Assembly (NCBI GenBank): GCA_002205965.3
Contig: NADL03000650.1
Span: 1-64,000, forward strand
Source: Kappaphycus alvarezii
Lineage: Eukaryota; Rhodophyta; Florideophyceae; Gigartinales; Solieriaceae
DNA: 64,000 bases
Direction: 5' to 3'
Shown piece by piece: positions 11,266 through 21,769 of the stretch; position 1 is the first letter of the stretch, and each line of letters begins with the position of its first letter. The notes under the pieces were generated by a model. The model was not told the origin of the DNA. It saw only the letters and a program-made list of their open reading frames with translations, and made no database searches. A program made the position numbers and the translations under genes.

Positions 11266-12564
11266 TCAAAGTTCCCCCCTACTTCCGAGCCCACCACCCT
11301 GACCTGTGAATGCCTTTCCAAACAAAATGGCAATGTCATTTGCCATATTCATAGTCTCTGGATCATAGTCCCTCCTCCTCGTGTCAAAAAACTCGACCAC
11401 CATTTGGACGCTGCCGTTGACAATGACAGGGACAGCAAAGGTAACCTCCACCTTGTGTCTTACTGCGTGAGGAGCCCTTGGGAAAGCCACAGCATCATTT
11501 AACAGCGGCAACCATTCCGGGCGCATGGTCAAAAACACTCTTCCTGGGACACCACTTCGTGGCTCGAAGACATATTTGCGGGAATTGGAACGATAATGAC
11601 GCAGTCGCTGCAATTCTTCACCCTCGACAGTGGGCGGCAAGGCACCAGTCAAATACTTGAGTGCAGTGGAATGAGAGGCACCTGGTTTGACATACGGGGC
11701 CCAGAGCTCTGCATACTTCCACTTCTTGGTTAGGCATATAAGAGCCATAAACGGCTTCAACGCATCCCGCAAGTTGGTTGCCGAGGAGACGACTGAATGG
11801 ACCCATCTCTGCATTTGATACGGGGAGCTTAACGCGAGCTGCATTTCAAGGCGCATGTTGTGACAACGGACAACACGAAACCGTTCAATGGCATAGGCGA
11901 GGATTTGAGCCTTATGTTTAACCTCGACTCCATCGGGAGGGGGAGGCAGTGCATCGAGGAGACGTTCAAAGTTGTTATTAACCTTTGCGCGACAACGGCG
12001 AGTGTGGGAGACGTTTCCTCTTGTGAGGCCGACAGCGAGCTCTGATTTGAGAGGTGCACGGGGGTTTTGAGCGGGTTTCACGGGCTTTGCGTGACGGGAA
12101 GCGAGTTGAACAGCAGTACCGATGTCTGTTGGGGACGCGGGTTTGGAGGGATTTTCATGTGTCTGGAGAGATTCGGAAGGGGGAGAAATGTCATCGACTG
12201 AGTCCTCGTCATCGTCATGAGTACGAGAACTAGGGTGAGGAGGTGGAAGGGGGGTTGCGTGTTGCTGGAATGGGTCAAGGGGCGCAGGAAATATTTGTGC
12301 AGGAGTAGATTCCATCCATGCGAGATGAAGATTGGGGGTATGTGCAGAAGGGAATTGTAAGGAACGAGATGGGGGAGGAAGAGGATGGGAAAGAAGGGCT
12401 CGGTCCCAGTCTGATATTGGATCGGTCATGGTGATGAGATCGATTTCAGCGGTGGCAGGGGGGTTGGCTGGATGAGCTGGGGGATGTGAGGGAGGGTGAG
12501 GGTCGAGAAGGGAGAGACCTGGGGAAGCTAAATCATCAAAGATGGAACCCGCATCGGAATCCAT
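11266..12564 (-). CDS. bHLH transcription factor-like protein with C-terminal GAF-like domain, copy 1
   Basis: Intact 432-residue intronless frame. Residues 1-180 are Pro/Ser-rich with acidic patches (DDDEDSVDD), as in activation regions. Residues 186-235 form a bHLH: basic part SHTRRCRAKVNNNFERLL, Pro/Asp loop, and helix 2 HKAQILAYAIERFRVV. Residues about 275-415 resemble a GAF-type ligand or dimerisation domain (KKWKYAELWAPYV, RSGVPGRVFLTMRPEW, VEVTFAVPVIVNGSVQMVVEFF). The position normally holding the E-box-reading Glu is Thr188, so DNA specificity may differ. I chose the Met at 12564; an upstream in-frame Met gives 476 residues, but in copy 2 that extension is cut by a stop, so it is probably not coding. 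Nuclear role is inferred. No neighbour suggests a pathway. Confidence 0.85.
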   Translation of the reverse strand: MDSDAGSIFDDLASPGLSLLDPHPPSHPPAHPANPPATAEIDLITMTDPISDWDRALLSHPLPPPSRSLQFPSAHTPNLHLAWMESTPAQIFPAPLDPFQQHATPLPPPHPSSRTHDDDEDSVDDISPPSESLQTHENPSKPASPTDIGTAVQLASRHAKPVKPAQNPRAPLKSELAVGLTRGNVSHTRRCRAKVNNNFERLLDALPPPPDGVEVKHKAQILAYAIERFRVVRCHNMRLEMQLALSSPYQMQRWVHSVVSSATNLRDALKPFMALICLTKKWKYAELWAPYVKPGASHSTALKYLTGALPPTVEGEELQRLRHYRSNSRKYVFEPRSGVPGRVFLTMRPEWLPLLNDAVAFPRAPHAVRHKVEVTFAVPVIVNGSVQMVVEFFDTRRRDYDPETMNMANDIAILFGKAFTGQGGGLGSRGEL

Positions 12565-13258
12565 GAGGCAATGCGTTTGAATGGCGGGCGCGGAGTAGAT
12601 ACACGGATGAGCGGGAGCGGGAACCGAGAGTGATTGCAAGGAGGGAAAGAGGGGGGTCGAGCGTCGGGGAAAATAAGAGGGCGGCTGAGTCGGCAAGTTG
12701 TGGAATGGAGAGCGAATGACCGCTCTGTTGCCTTTGCCCTCGCACCTCCGAATTTAGCGAAACATACGGTAAGGGGTGATACAAAGGAAATGTTTAAAGG
12801 AGTTTGACAGAAGCGGTTGTGCATTTTGACATCGGCATGAGCCATCCTGTATTTCACTGCTAACCATTAACCAACATTTGTTGCAAATACAATGGAAAAA
12901 AAATGAAAAAAAACTTTTATTGGACAGTTTTAATACGAATTATCGGAAGGTGAACATTTCGATTCAATTTTAACTTTAAAATTACAAGATACATTAAATG
13001 TGTCTTATACAAATTTTGGAAACGCCCTTAGCAACTAGAGGGAAACAATTTCTTGCGATGGTTGTATCCACTACGGATTTGCGCTAGTAGCTCGTCAAAT
13101 TTGAGGCATTTATGCAGAAATTGCGCCACACGAAAAGCCTCCTTACACTCTCAAATTATGACGCGTGTCCTGGGACCACCGCTAACAATGCACTACAAGC
13201 CTTTCCTTGTACTGTATCATACTGTGCTGCCATTATTATTTTCTCCGTTTTTACAGTT
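12565..13258. promoter_or_regulatory. Upstream region of bHLH copy 1
   Basis: Conserved with 63331-64000. It should hold the promoter and 5' untranslated region, but I see no certain TATA box or initiator. Notable are A- and T-rich runs at 12890-12925, and the sequence TGCAGAAATTGCGCCA at 13113-13128, which recurs in copy 2 and once at 33881-33896 elsewhere. Confidence 0.4.
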
Positions 13259-13263
13259 GAAAG
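13259..13263. repeat. Copia target-site duplication, left (GAAAG)
   Basis: GAAAG directly precedes the LTR start TGTCGA and is repeated at 23248-23252 directly after the 3' LTR end GACA. Five-bp duplications are standard for LTR-retroelement integrases. Confidence 0.85.
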
Positions 13264-13852
13264 TGTCGAATATTCGTTATACTGTACGTTTGCACTGTAC
13301 AGTCCGCACAGTGTGCCTGCCTATCATACACTATTTAAACTAGATCGGATGTATCTTCCAAGAAGACACTTTTCTTCATTTGAGAGTTTACGGTTGACGA
13401 ATTTCGTGACTAATTTCGTGAACACGTTGCACACCTATACCACACACGCGCACGAAATCAGAGGAAGCTACGAATTTTGTTTCTCCGAATAACGCCGACC
13501 ATACGAAACACATTTCGTAGCCCACACAGCCCTTTTCCCCCGCACCCTGCCCGGACAGTGTCCGGGGTCGCGACCACTCTCACACAAAACCACTCAACCC
13601 TCCCTTACGCTCCCCTCGAACCCGTCGTCACCAACACCGCCAAACCCTCGGCCCTCCCCGCGTTCACACCGTCTTCGCCTCCCCTTACTCAATCTGCACA
13701 ATCTCCTTCAGTGCACAAGCTATTCTCCCCAGTCACTGCTGATAACGCCGCCGCTCTGGCAATCGCAAGCTCAGGTCAAATACGGCTGCACGCCCTGACC
13801 CGTCCTCCTTATATCCTACTCATCAAGTTTCTAGTCAACCTCTGAGTTTTTG

Positions 13853-14611
13853 ATGTCATTATTGGTGCCATTCCTCTCAATCCCACACCAGAACTATCCA
13901 ACGCCAGCAAGTAAAAAAATGTCAACCCCTCTCTATCAGTCGACTAGTACCCCTTCTGCTTTTGACCTCCGCGCGATTGCACCTGACTCCGTTACTACAG
14001 CCTCCACTACTAGGCATCCGGCACAAAGCAGCGAACAAGCAGATCGAATCGATTTCACTTCAACGCCAGACCTGCCAAGCACAAACCCTGGGAACCGCAG
14101 TAAGCTGCGCAAGTTTCAATTTACGGACAGCCACAGGATACTAATTCTCCAATGCATCAGACAGCATGATGATCATCGAGCAGCGCATGCTCAGAACGGC
14201 AGTCTTTTTGCGAAGGTGCGTGAAAATTTCGTTGCAAACGTTCCGTCTACAGTTTGGGAAGTTCTGCAGCAGCCTTCTGTCAATACGTTGAAGGATAAGT
14301 ACCGGAATATGGCAGCACAGCGGAAAACAGCGGTTCAAGCAAATGCCGAAGCATCGGTAACAATCGAGAATGTAACTGGATGTGACGCCCTGATGGACGA
14401 ACTTATACTGGAGAGAGAGGAGTTTGATTTGGAGAAGAGTCGAGTCCGTGACGAGCTATCAGATAAAGGGGAGGCTTTGGCCGCGGCAGGTGAACGCATT
14501 CAAAGGGGCGCTCTACAGCATAGGGTCTCGGAAAGGGAGGGCGGTTCTGACGAGGGCACTGGAAGCGGGAGCTCTACAGCAACCTCAGCTAAACGTCGGC
14601 GAATCGATTAA
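13853..14611 (+). CDS. Harbinger Myb/trihelix-like accessory protein
   Basis: Open frame of 252 residues. The N-terminal 70 residues are Ser/Thr/Pro-rich. A Myb/SANT or trihelix-like DNA-binding region spans about residues 85-165, with FTDSHRILILQCIRQHDDHR, a glycine-containing turn, and VNTLKDKYRNMAAQRK as recognition helix. Then come a short coiled coil (LILEREEFDLEKSRVRDEL), a Gly/Ser linker and a basic tail KRRRID. Family knowledge: the Harbinger Myb-like partner imports the transposase and binds subterminal sites. ATG 13853 is in frame; ATG 13919 (AAAAAAATG) is an alternative start removing 22 residues. A further coiled-coil stretch lies just downstream (about 14611-14820) in another frame, so the original protein may have been longer. 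Confidence 0.72.
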   Translation: MSLLVPFLSIPHQNYPTPASKKMSTPLYQSTSTPSAFDLRAIAPDSVTTASTTRHPAQSSEQADRIDFTSTPDLPSTNPGNRSKLRKFQFTDSHRILILQCIRQHDDHRAAHAQNGSLFAKVRENFVANVPSTVWEVLQQPSVNTLKDKYRNMAAQRKTAVQANAEASVTIENVTGCDALMDELILEREEFDLEKSRVRDELSDKGEALAAAGERIQRGALQHRVSEREGGSDEGTGSGSSTATSAKRRRID

Positions 14612-14820
14612 GAACTCCAGTCTATGGAAAGCTGGAACGCCAGTTTAATGGATCTCATCGTAAGCAAGAAGTGTACAGAAGAGATACAGATAGAACTATG
14701 TGAAAGAGAGCTCTCTCTCCAGCGTGAAAGGTGGGAGGAAGAGCGTAAGGATAAGCAGCAAAGCCGGGAGCAAACGTGAGCGCAACTGAAGCTGATTGAG
14801 GCTTTAATCACAAAACTTTC

Positions 14821-15654
14821 CTAGTTTGCATGCGAAATATAGTGTTCGAATGATGTAGGATCTACAATAAACCGACTCTGTGTTTGATTACCTTTGTAGA
14901 GACAAACATGAAAGTTTAAGAGTATGGCACTGGACTTGTAAAGCAAAGCTATCGGTGACTTCCGCACCCTAAGATTTCTGGAAAAGTCTTGACTTGTCCA
15001 CTACATTATGAGATCTATATAGTAATGATCCACCGAGACTCGCACAGAACTCATACCGGTGTTGAATTCTTTTTGTTCTTGTGTGGCATGCTCCCTAATA
15101 AAGGTACGTTGCATCCACGGACGAATAAAATAAGCTGAATCCCCATATACACAGTACTGCATCCCTCCATGATTGAACTGCTCCTCCATAATTGTTTCCC
15201 AGCTACTTTGGCGGAACAGCGATAAGTCATGTCTCCGACCTGGTTCGGGTCCATAGAGAGCGAACAAAAGTCCGTCTGGTGTGCTTAAAGTCTGATAAAT
15301 TAAGCAATGCATTCGCTTATGGCCAGTGTAGCAGGCCTTTTGGTTTGTACCATGCCCACCTGGGCGAGACATTCTTATTTTCGTACAGTCTATAAACGCT
15401 ACACACTTGTCCAATGGAGCACGGGATGCAACTATAGACTGCGCATATAGCTCCGCCCTTGACATTAAAAACGAACCCCGTAGCTGTAGAACATACCCGA
15501 GGGTCTCCATGAAAAGATCTATCATCTCCAAGAAAACTTCGCTTAGTTGGGGAGAAAGTATACCATAAAGAACTTCCAGTTCACTCCATCTGGACGTCGA
15601 CGCAAGTCGATGGAGCATAATACCAGTGACTCTCAACTTGTCTCATCTGAACAT
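14821..15654 (-). pseudogene. Harbinger transposase (DDE_Tnp_4 type) with in-frame stops
   Basis: One frame of 278 codons from ATG 15654 to TAG 14821. Blocks are a helical region with MSRAELYAQSIVASRAPLD, first catalytic block CVAFIDCTKIRMSRPGG, GPEPGRRHDLSLF, second block YGDSAYFIRPWMQR and a third block in which the usual VEW is VDH, then a C-terminal part ending ISHAN. The frame is broken by TGA at codon 4 and TAG at 15001-15003 and has no frameshift, so decay is recent relative to copy 1. Length is a little short for Harbinger transposases. It faces the Myb-like gene tail to tail, about 210 bp apart. Confidence 0.82.
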
Positions 15655-16542
15655 GTTCCGCGCAGTAACTCCAGGCCACTCCAGGAGGCCTGATAGTAGC
15701 GAAATATGTTCAAGTTTGAAGTGATAGTCAATCATGCACTGATGCTCTCACAGAGCATTCAAATTAAACAAAAAACCTCGCACGTTTCTGGTGCGCTTAA
15801 GCATCTGTACAACGTTTCGATGTTCTACGTTAGCCCTGTGCGCAGCACACAAAGCTATGTCGACGTCAAAGTCGAAAAGAAGAGCTTGAATTGCGATACA
15901 TTTCTACTGTTCACGGCGCAATCGGCACTTGATAATCGATAAGTCGGTGACTCGCATGATTATGCAGGATGAGTAGAGCAGTTGCGAAGTTCGCAAGCCG
16001 TAAGACATTTGACGCATGGTTTTCGTACCCTCGATTTCGTGATTTTATTTCACGAAACACGTACGATTTTCGTCAACCGTTAACTCTCTATTTAGTATCC
16101 ATCCTGTAAAAATCCCAAAGCTTTCCACTATTTAAGCTCTCTGATCTTATCAAATGACCGGACCAGATCATCGGCGCAAAGTACAGAATAGTACTTCAAC
16201 CGCCCTCCCCGACCCGTCGCCGTCTTCTGAGTGAGTCACGGTTTTTTAGAAAAAGACGTACTATGTTGACGTGGAGTCCGTGATATATTACCTTTGTGGC
16301 AGCGCTGGCCCTTCTTCTTCTAAGTGTATTATCATCCTATCTATCCCTACCTTTCTTACCCCATCACTTTGATTGTACAAACTGAGAAAAAAAGACTCAA
16401 CAAAGCGCGTTTCAGGACAATCCGGATTCGAGACCCGTTTGTGTTGTTTGACAGTTTGTGACTTTCTACGGTTCGAATCGCAAGACTTCACCGCAAGATA
16501 CCGATTTCAAGTTCGCAGTCTAAGGCACAAATCGAAAAGATC

Positions 16543-18106
16543 ATGAAGAAGATCAACACTATATCTTTGCAGGATGAGTTTTCCGTTTCGCTCTTGTCTG
16601 TCGCCAAATCTACTCTCCTATTCTTCACCCCGGAAGCGCAGGATGGATCATCAATTGAGCCCACTAACTTCCCTTTACCTGACGGGAGAGATGTGCAGGA
16701 GTACCTTTTGGACTTCCTTCCGTCGCAGTCGCACATCTTCACGCCGCATTTCTTCAAGATTCCCATGTTCTTTGTTACTGTACTCAATAATGTCGCGAAG
16801 CTGTACTCGTTTGATAGATTTACTAACGAATATGTTGAATCCGCAAAAATTTCAGATATGGATAAAGGTGCCAGACGTTCCATGCTCCATGCTTGGTTTT
16901 GCTATTTCATGAATTTTAATTGTGATTTCCATCGTGTTATAATCGAGAGGCAAGATTTGAATCGTTTTATTCTTCCGGAGAGTGGCAACAATAGTAAGCG
17001 TACCCTTGAACCCCCACTTATGCATGAATCAGGGCCATCAAACCCTCAGACAACGCAAGATGTGACTCGCAGTAATCTATCCGGGAAAAATGTTGTGCAG
17101 CGCTCCTTTGGGAACCCACTCGCAAGAGTACAGACTATTGGTGCACATAAGGAACAGCAGGGTGGCTCACCGGCCCCTCCTATTCAATACATTACTCGCC
17201 AGTTTGTGACACGCAGGGTTCCGATAGAAATGTTACTACGCTTAATAATATGGTCTCAGGAACCCCCTCAGTCGGTGCAGGACATAATTTAAGTGAGAAC
17301 CCTCCGAAAGCCATCTATGTACTGCAGATTTGTAATAATTGCAAATTCTTCGGTAACATTCAACAAGGCATCATGCAAACGATGAAACTCTACGCTATAT
17401 GTGCGCTTCAGTACAGCATAGTCTTTTTTCATGGAAAAAGGCAGATTTCTTCGTCCATGCATTTGATGGAGCCGCTAAGAAGTTTTTCTTGGATAATTGC
17501 AGTGATGTTATGTCCTTTAATGAAATCGCCAAGGTCATTTTGACAGAATATATAAGTGATGCAATGAAACTGGAGATCACAGGGAATCTTGAAACGCTTC
17601 GCTTGCGTAGATTTATGGAAGAGAGAAGTATAGTGGATGTATCTGAGGGGCTAAAAAAGCTGGTTGAATATAATAATAAACTGTCCCCGCAGTGCCCTTT
17701 ACACTTCTGCTCGGATTCGCATAGAATCGACTATCTCCGCAAAGCAGGTACTGAATTTCAGAACTGGTCAAGTATCCCGATACAGAAGATTATGTCTCAA
17801 TCTTACTCGTGCAGCAAATTTGTCACAACTCTCTATGAGTCCATCCAGAACTTGCGTCCCGTCCGCCTTCTGACTGGGGAAACAGAGAAGACAACTGAGA
17901 CCGGAGTAGTTAAACACGACGAAAATTTTGAGACGAGTATGATGCGATATGGGAGGTGCAATCGTATGCCCAGAATTAAAGGTCGAAATCATCGCAGCAA
18001 TGGTCAACGTAGCCGTACTAATCCGAACTCTTCGAAGGCATTCGAAGAAGCCCGCCATAAAAATGAATGTGTTCAGTGCGGTGGTCTTTGGCATCCGCAC
18101 CATTAG
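16543..18106 (+). pseudogene. Copia gag region
   Basis: Fossil structural region immediately downstream of the 5' LTR. The first stretch (16543-17292) is capsid-like and mostly helical; the next (17399-18106) ends with basic residues (KGRNHRSNGQRSRTNPNS) and then CVQCGGLWHPHH, a zinc-knuckle-like CxxC...H motif, as expected at the nucleocapsid end of gag. I identify it by position and this ending rather than by strong capsid similarity. Broken. Confidence 0.65.
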
Positions 18107-18489
18107 TGCTTGCCTCAAGAAATTTAGAAACACAATAGAAACTGTTTGCAGGAAGGGGAGTCCTCCATTCACATCCTTGCCAATTTAATCAAGGCTGAAA
18201 AACTGACAACAGATGAATCTCATGGAATCCCTGATGAAAACTAAGGTCATAGTGACGACTGAGAAGTGGTTGCACTAGATTCACATTTTGCGACAGAAAA
18301 GGGGAGCTTTGAACCCATAGAATATATCGATGAGGACATACTGCTGACTAATATCGCATCCGCCATGGATTTTTATGATCAAAGACCTACGACTAAGGAT
18401 CTGTATTTTCGGCTAGGCGACGAGAGCGTTTAAAATCGCCACCTCTTCGCTGAAAAGGATTAAGGTGGAAATCGGAGCTTCGCAATGAA

Positions 18490-19515
18490 ATGGAGATAAA
18501 AGAGATCCATACGACTGATAACTACATTCAGAATATTGGCTCTAAGTTGAAATCCAAACGCTCAATTGGATTCATTTGTCATATCAGTGCTCCCAAATCT
18601 GTCGTTAGTCGAAAGGAGTTCAACAGAATTCACAACGCACATGAGAAACATGATAAGAAAATATGTCCGTCATCTAATCGTCTCATATTCGCAGATGCTG
18701 CGTACGATTCCCTGGGATGCCTGGTAATTCCGTTACGTACCTCCTCGGAAATACTTCGTGTTAAAGTTGAATCGGACATTGTCAGTGCAGACATACCAGC
18801 ACTACTTGGCATGGATGTCCTGTATAAAGAATCAATAACACCTCGTACTATGTCTAGTCAACTTGTTAAGCCCGTTAGCCTTACTGGTCGACACGGGAAT
18901 ACTGTTTACCTAGATGAGTGGTATTTGCCGATGATCCGCTCAGCGACTAACCATTTGTACGTTGGGATGCACTTCCCCACTGACATGGACTTCACAAAGG
19001 CAAAAATGGCGAAGCTACATTGACATTTCTTTCATCCACGTGCAGGGACCCTATTCAACCTAATCAAGAGAGCTCGTCTCGAACACGCTAAAACGGAGAC
19101 TATACGAACAATAGAGGACCTCGTAAAGCGTTACGACCCCTGTCAACGGATAAAACATGCTCCGAAGATGTTTCGAGTTACGCTAGGCGCGGAACATGTT
19201 CAATTCAACGATAGGGTGTTGCAAGATATCATGTATCTAGACGGTGATCCTGTGCTTCACATCGTAGGTGAAGGTACGATGTTTAGTGCTGCCAGGTTCT
19301 TACCAAGTATCTCTACGGGCGCGATTTGGGAAACATTTATGAAGTGCTGGGACTTGGTGTACACTGGCCTGACGAATAAGGTTCTCACTGATAAAGGATC
19401 GCAACTTGGTGATCTATTCATTCATTTTGGGGAGCCGACGAACGTGGAGGCTATTCAGACCGGTGTTGAAGCACACTCTAGTTTTGGACTGGGTAGCGAT
19501 ACCACGAGCCGCTGA
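18490..19515 (+). pseudogene. Copia protease-end and integrase region
   Basis: Fossil region. A protease-like ending (ADIPALLGMDVLYK) is followed by the pre-integrase zinc region and an integrase core recognised from FNDRVLQDIMYLDG, PVLHIVGEGTMFSAARFLP, VLTDKGSQLG and VEAHSSFG. Their order, ahead of the RT, is diagnostic of Ty1/Copia. Broken. Confidence 0.75.
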
Positions 19516-20049
19516 GATCTACCTTTAAAAGATCAAAGTATCCTAACCGAATGTGTATAGGCATCTAGCGCTATCGTGCGCAGTTAAAGCAATGAAAGAT
19601 ACTCTCGGACCGGAAGGAATCATTCCATCCGCTTTAGTATTTGGTGAATGTACTCGGGTGTCGACAAGATCTGAACCACGCCCAACCAGAGGAAACCTCC
19701 AAGAACTTGCAGCTCTTGCGAGCATTTCATGGAAATAAATAGATTCTCAGACGGTAGCTATCAAGCTCAAGCGAGCTCTTGGCTACTCCGTTTCACCTTC
19801 CGCCGATCGAAGCTTCAAGCCAGTGATAAAGTTCTTGTATGGAGAGAGAAGATAGTCGTTAAAAGCATAGGATAATGGCTTGGGCTCTTCGAAGTGTCCG
19901 ATATGGACTATGACAAGAAACTGGTCTAAGTGAGGGATGATGCCAACAGCCCGGCAAGACACTTCTTTTTATCTGAGATGAAACCTTACTTTACACCCAA
20001 TTTTCTCCCTTATTCATTACTTTCCGGCCTAGATAAAAGGTAAAGAGGA

Positions 20050-21619
20050 TTTCGGTCCCCGAATGAAGACTTAATACTGGCGAATGAGGTGCTTCGTCCT
20101 GTGAATGATCGCGCGAAAGGTAAAGAAATGGACGAATTCAAGAAAATGTGGATAAAGGGACTACTAGAGCGCGGGAAGTTTAAGATGATCCTAAAATAAG
20201 ATATTATTCCTGATTTAAACGTTCTCCTTGGCCGTTTCGTTCTAGCTATCAAGTCCTTTATCGATGACAAAACCAAATATAAAGCCCGCTATGTGATCGG
20301 AGGGAATCGAGACAAGCTCAAGAACATGCTCGTTAACACTTCTGGCTCACTGAAACTTCAATCTGTCCGTCTTTTGCTTGAATTGGCTGAGATTTTAGGG
20401 TTAAATATTTGAACCGCAGACATTAAGCAAGCTTAATTTCAAGCATCCGAACTGCTCTCCAGGGAGGTCTTTATTGAAAAGCCTGCTCCTGAACTTAATC
20501 TTAACCAGAACCATTTCCTGCGTTTATTACGCTCTCTTTATGGTCTTAATGAAGCAGGAGACTTGTTGCACACAACTTTGGAAAAGCACCACAGAGGTGA
20601 ACTGGGAATGAAATCTTTCAGAATTTACTCTTCATTTTACCATCTGCTGGTCAACGGGGCTCTACAAGGTCTAATTGGCACTTAATTTGATTATTTTTAG
20701 TGTTGTGGTAATGAATTTTCCCGCAAGATATCGATGCAAACCAATAAGCGTTTTGAGAAAGCCGACGACGAGAATCTCGCTCTCCTAATTTACGGATTTT
20801 ATCATTAAATGTAGTAGGGGTGGTTGTCTCATCATTTATCAGAGCAAGTACCTTAAAAATATTGAATGCCTACCATCTGATGCATCGTTTAAACATTTTC
20901 GTTATATGCGCATGAAGTTAGCATGGTTAGTTAATACAAGGCTTGATTGTCTGTTTGAGACATCGCAACTAGCGCAAGTCACTGAAGACAAGTTCGATAA
21001 TCATCGCGCGTAATTTATAAGGAAGCTGAACAAGGCTTTAAAATATGCCAGTTATAATTGATTCCTTTTTCGTGCCCGTAAACTGGAGAGAAAATCGCTG
21101 AAGGTGGTTGGATTTTCCGATTCTTCGTTCGCAAACAATGATGATTTATCGTCTCAGGTCGCTTACATAGTATTCTTAGGTGATGCCTCGAATAAGGTTG
21201 TGGCTATCCACATCAAGTCGTAAAAGTCGAGAAGAGTCACTCGCTCATCTGTGTCGGGACAAACAACAGCATTTAGTGACATGTTTGATGTTGAAATATA
21301 CATTGCACAAGAACAAATACAAATAGTTCTGATTCAACAAGTACCAATGCAACTTCTAACGGATAGCAAGAGTCTATTTGATGTTATATCAAAAGGATCC
21401 CGAACATCGGAGAAGCGCACTATGATGAATATCGCCGCTGCGAGTGAAAGATTTCGTAATAAGATTATTTCTAATATCAGTTTTGTCAGAAGTAGCAGGA
21501 ATGTCGCATATGGCCTCAAAAAGGTGATGACTCAGGGGTTACTTCGAAATGTAATCGCTACAGGTGAAATAGATTTGTTACCCGAACAAGGGATCATTCG
21601 AAGTTCAGAAGTAACTTGA
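20050..21619 (+). pseudogene. Copia reverse transcriptase and RNase H region
   Basis: Fossil polymerase. RT blocks are KYKARYVIGGNRDK, a TADIKQA-type metal-binding block and LRLLRSLYGLNEAG, all standard Copia motifs. RNase H follows, with VVGFSDSSFANNDD near 21110 and LLTDSKSLFDVISKGS and SFVRSSRNVAYGL at 21340-21510. This stretch is more decayed than the integrase region. Confidence 0.75.
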
Positions 21620-21769
21620 ACGAAATATTTTACTACACAAATATCAACTCCTTCACCTCAGCTACTCTAATTTTTGGAGTATTTTCGGCCTCGCATCGAT
21701 GAATGCTTTCAGGGCAAAGTCTCACGGGGTATTTTTCGGCTGAGTAAATTATGAAACCCCTTTTTGCAT

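Larger units (their letters stand above)
11096..13258. repeat. Segmental duplication, copy 1 (left part, up to Copia insertion)
   Basis: This stretch matches 61850-64000 in the same orientation at roughly 94-96% by eye in the gene and its upstream flank. Homology begins near AATATTTACGG and covers the whole bHLH+GAF-like gene, its 3' flank and about 690 bp upstream. The similarity is interrupted at 13264 by the Copia element; the rest of copy 1 should resume at 23253. Copy 2 runs off the window, so full length is unknown. Confidence 0.85.
13382..16088. mobile_element. PIF/Harbinger DNA transposon copy 2
   Basis: Terminal inverted repeats match at 19 of 20 positions: GAGAGTTTACGGTTGACGAA at 13382-13401 and its complement at 16069-16088 (T/A at position 8). 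Subterminal ACGAAAT/ATTTCGT motifs recur at both ends. Inside are a Myb/trihelix-like gene (plus) and a DDE transposase (minus), convergent. The element lies in the Copia 5' LTR but is flanked by 43 bp (left) and 37 bp (right) that belong to neither the LTR nor the inverted repeat, with a 10-bp direct repeat outside them. Harbingers normally make 3-bp duplications, so the extra flanks are unexplained. Confidence 0.85.
13264..16419 (+). repeat. Copia 5' LTR, split by the Harbinger insertion
   Basis: The first 75 bp (13264-13338, starting TGTCGAATATTCGTTATACT) match the start of the 3' LTR at 22891, and the remainder (16126-16419, ending in GGACA) matches the rest of it. The two parts share a 10-bp sequence, CACTATTTAA, at 13329-13338 and 16126-16135. 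TGTC and GACA form the LTR ends. Just after the LTR, at 16421, TCCGGATTCGAGACCC is the complement of a tRNA T-arm-like sequence and may mark the primer site. Confidence 0.83.

Noticed and set aside
11478-12045. Plus-strand frames within the bHLH gene, repeated at 62170-62811
   Set aside because: They recur only because the gene is duplicated; silent differences in the minus-strand frame change residues in these frames.
13329-13338. Reading CACTATTTAA as a CACTA-element end
   Set aside because: No matching TAGTG end nearby; it is LTR sequence repeated on both sides of the insert, better read as a duplication.
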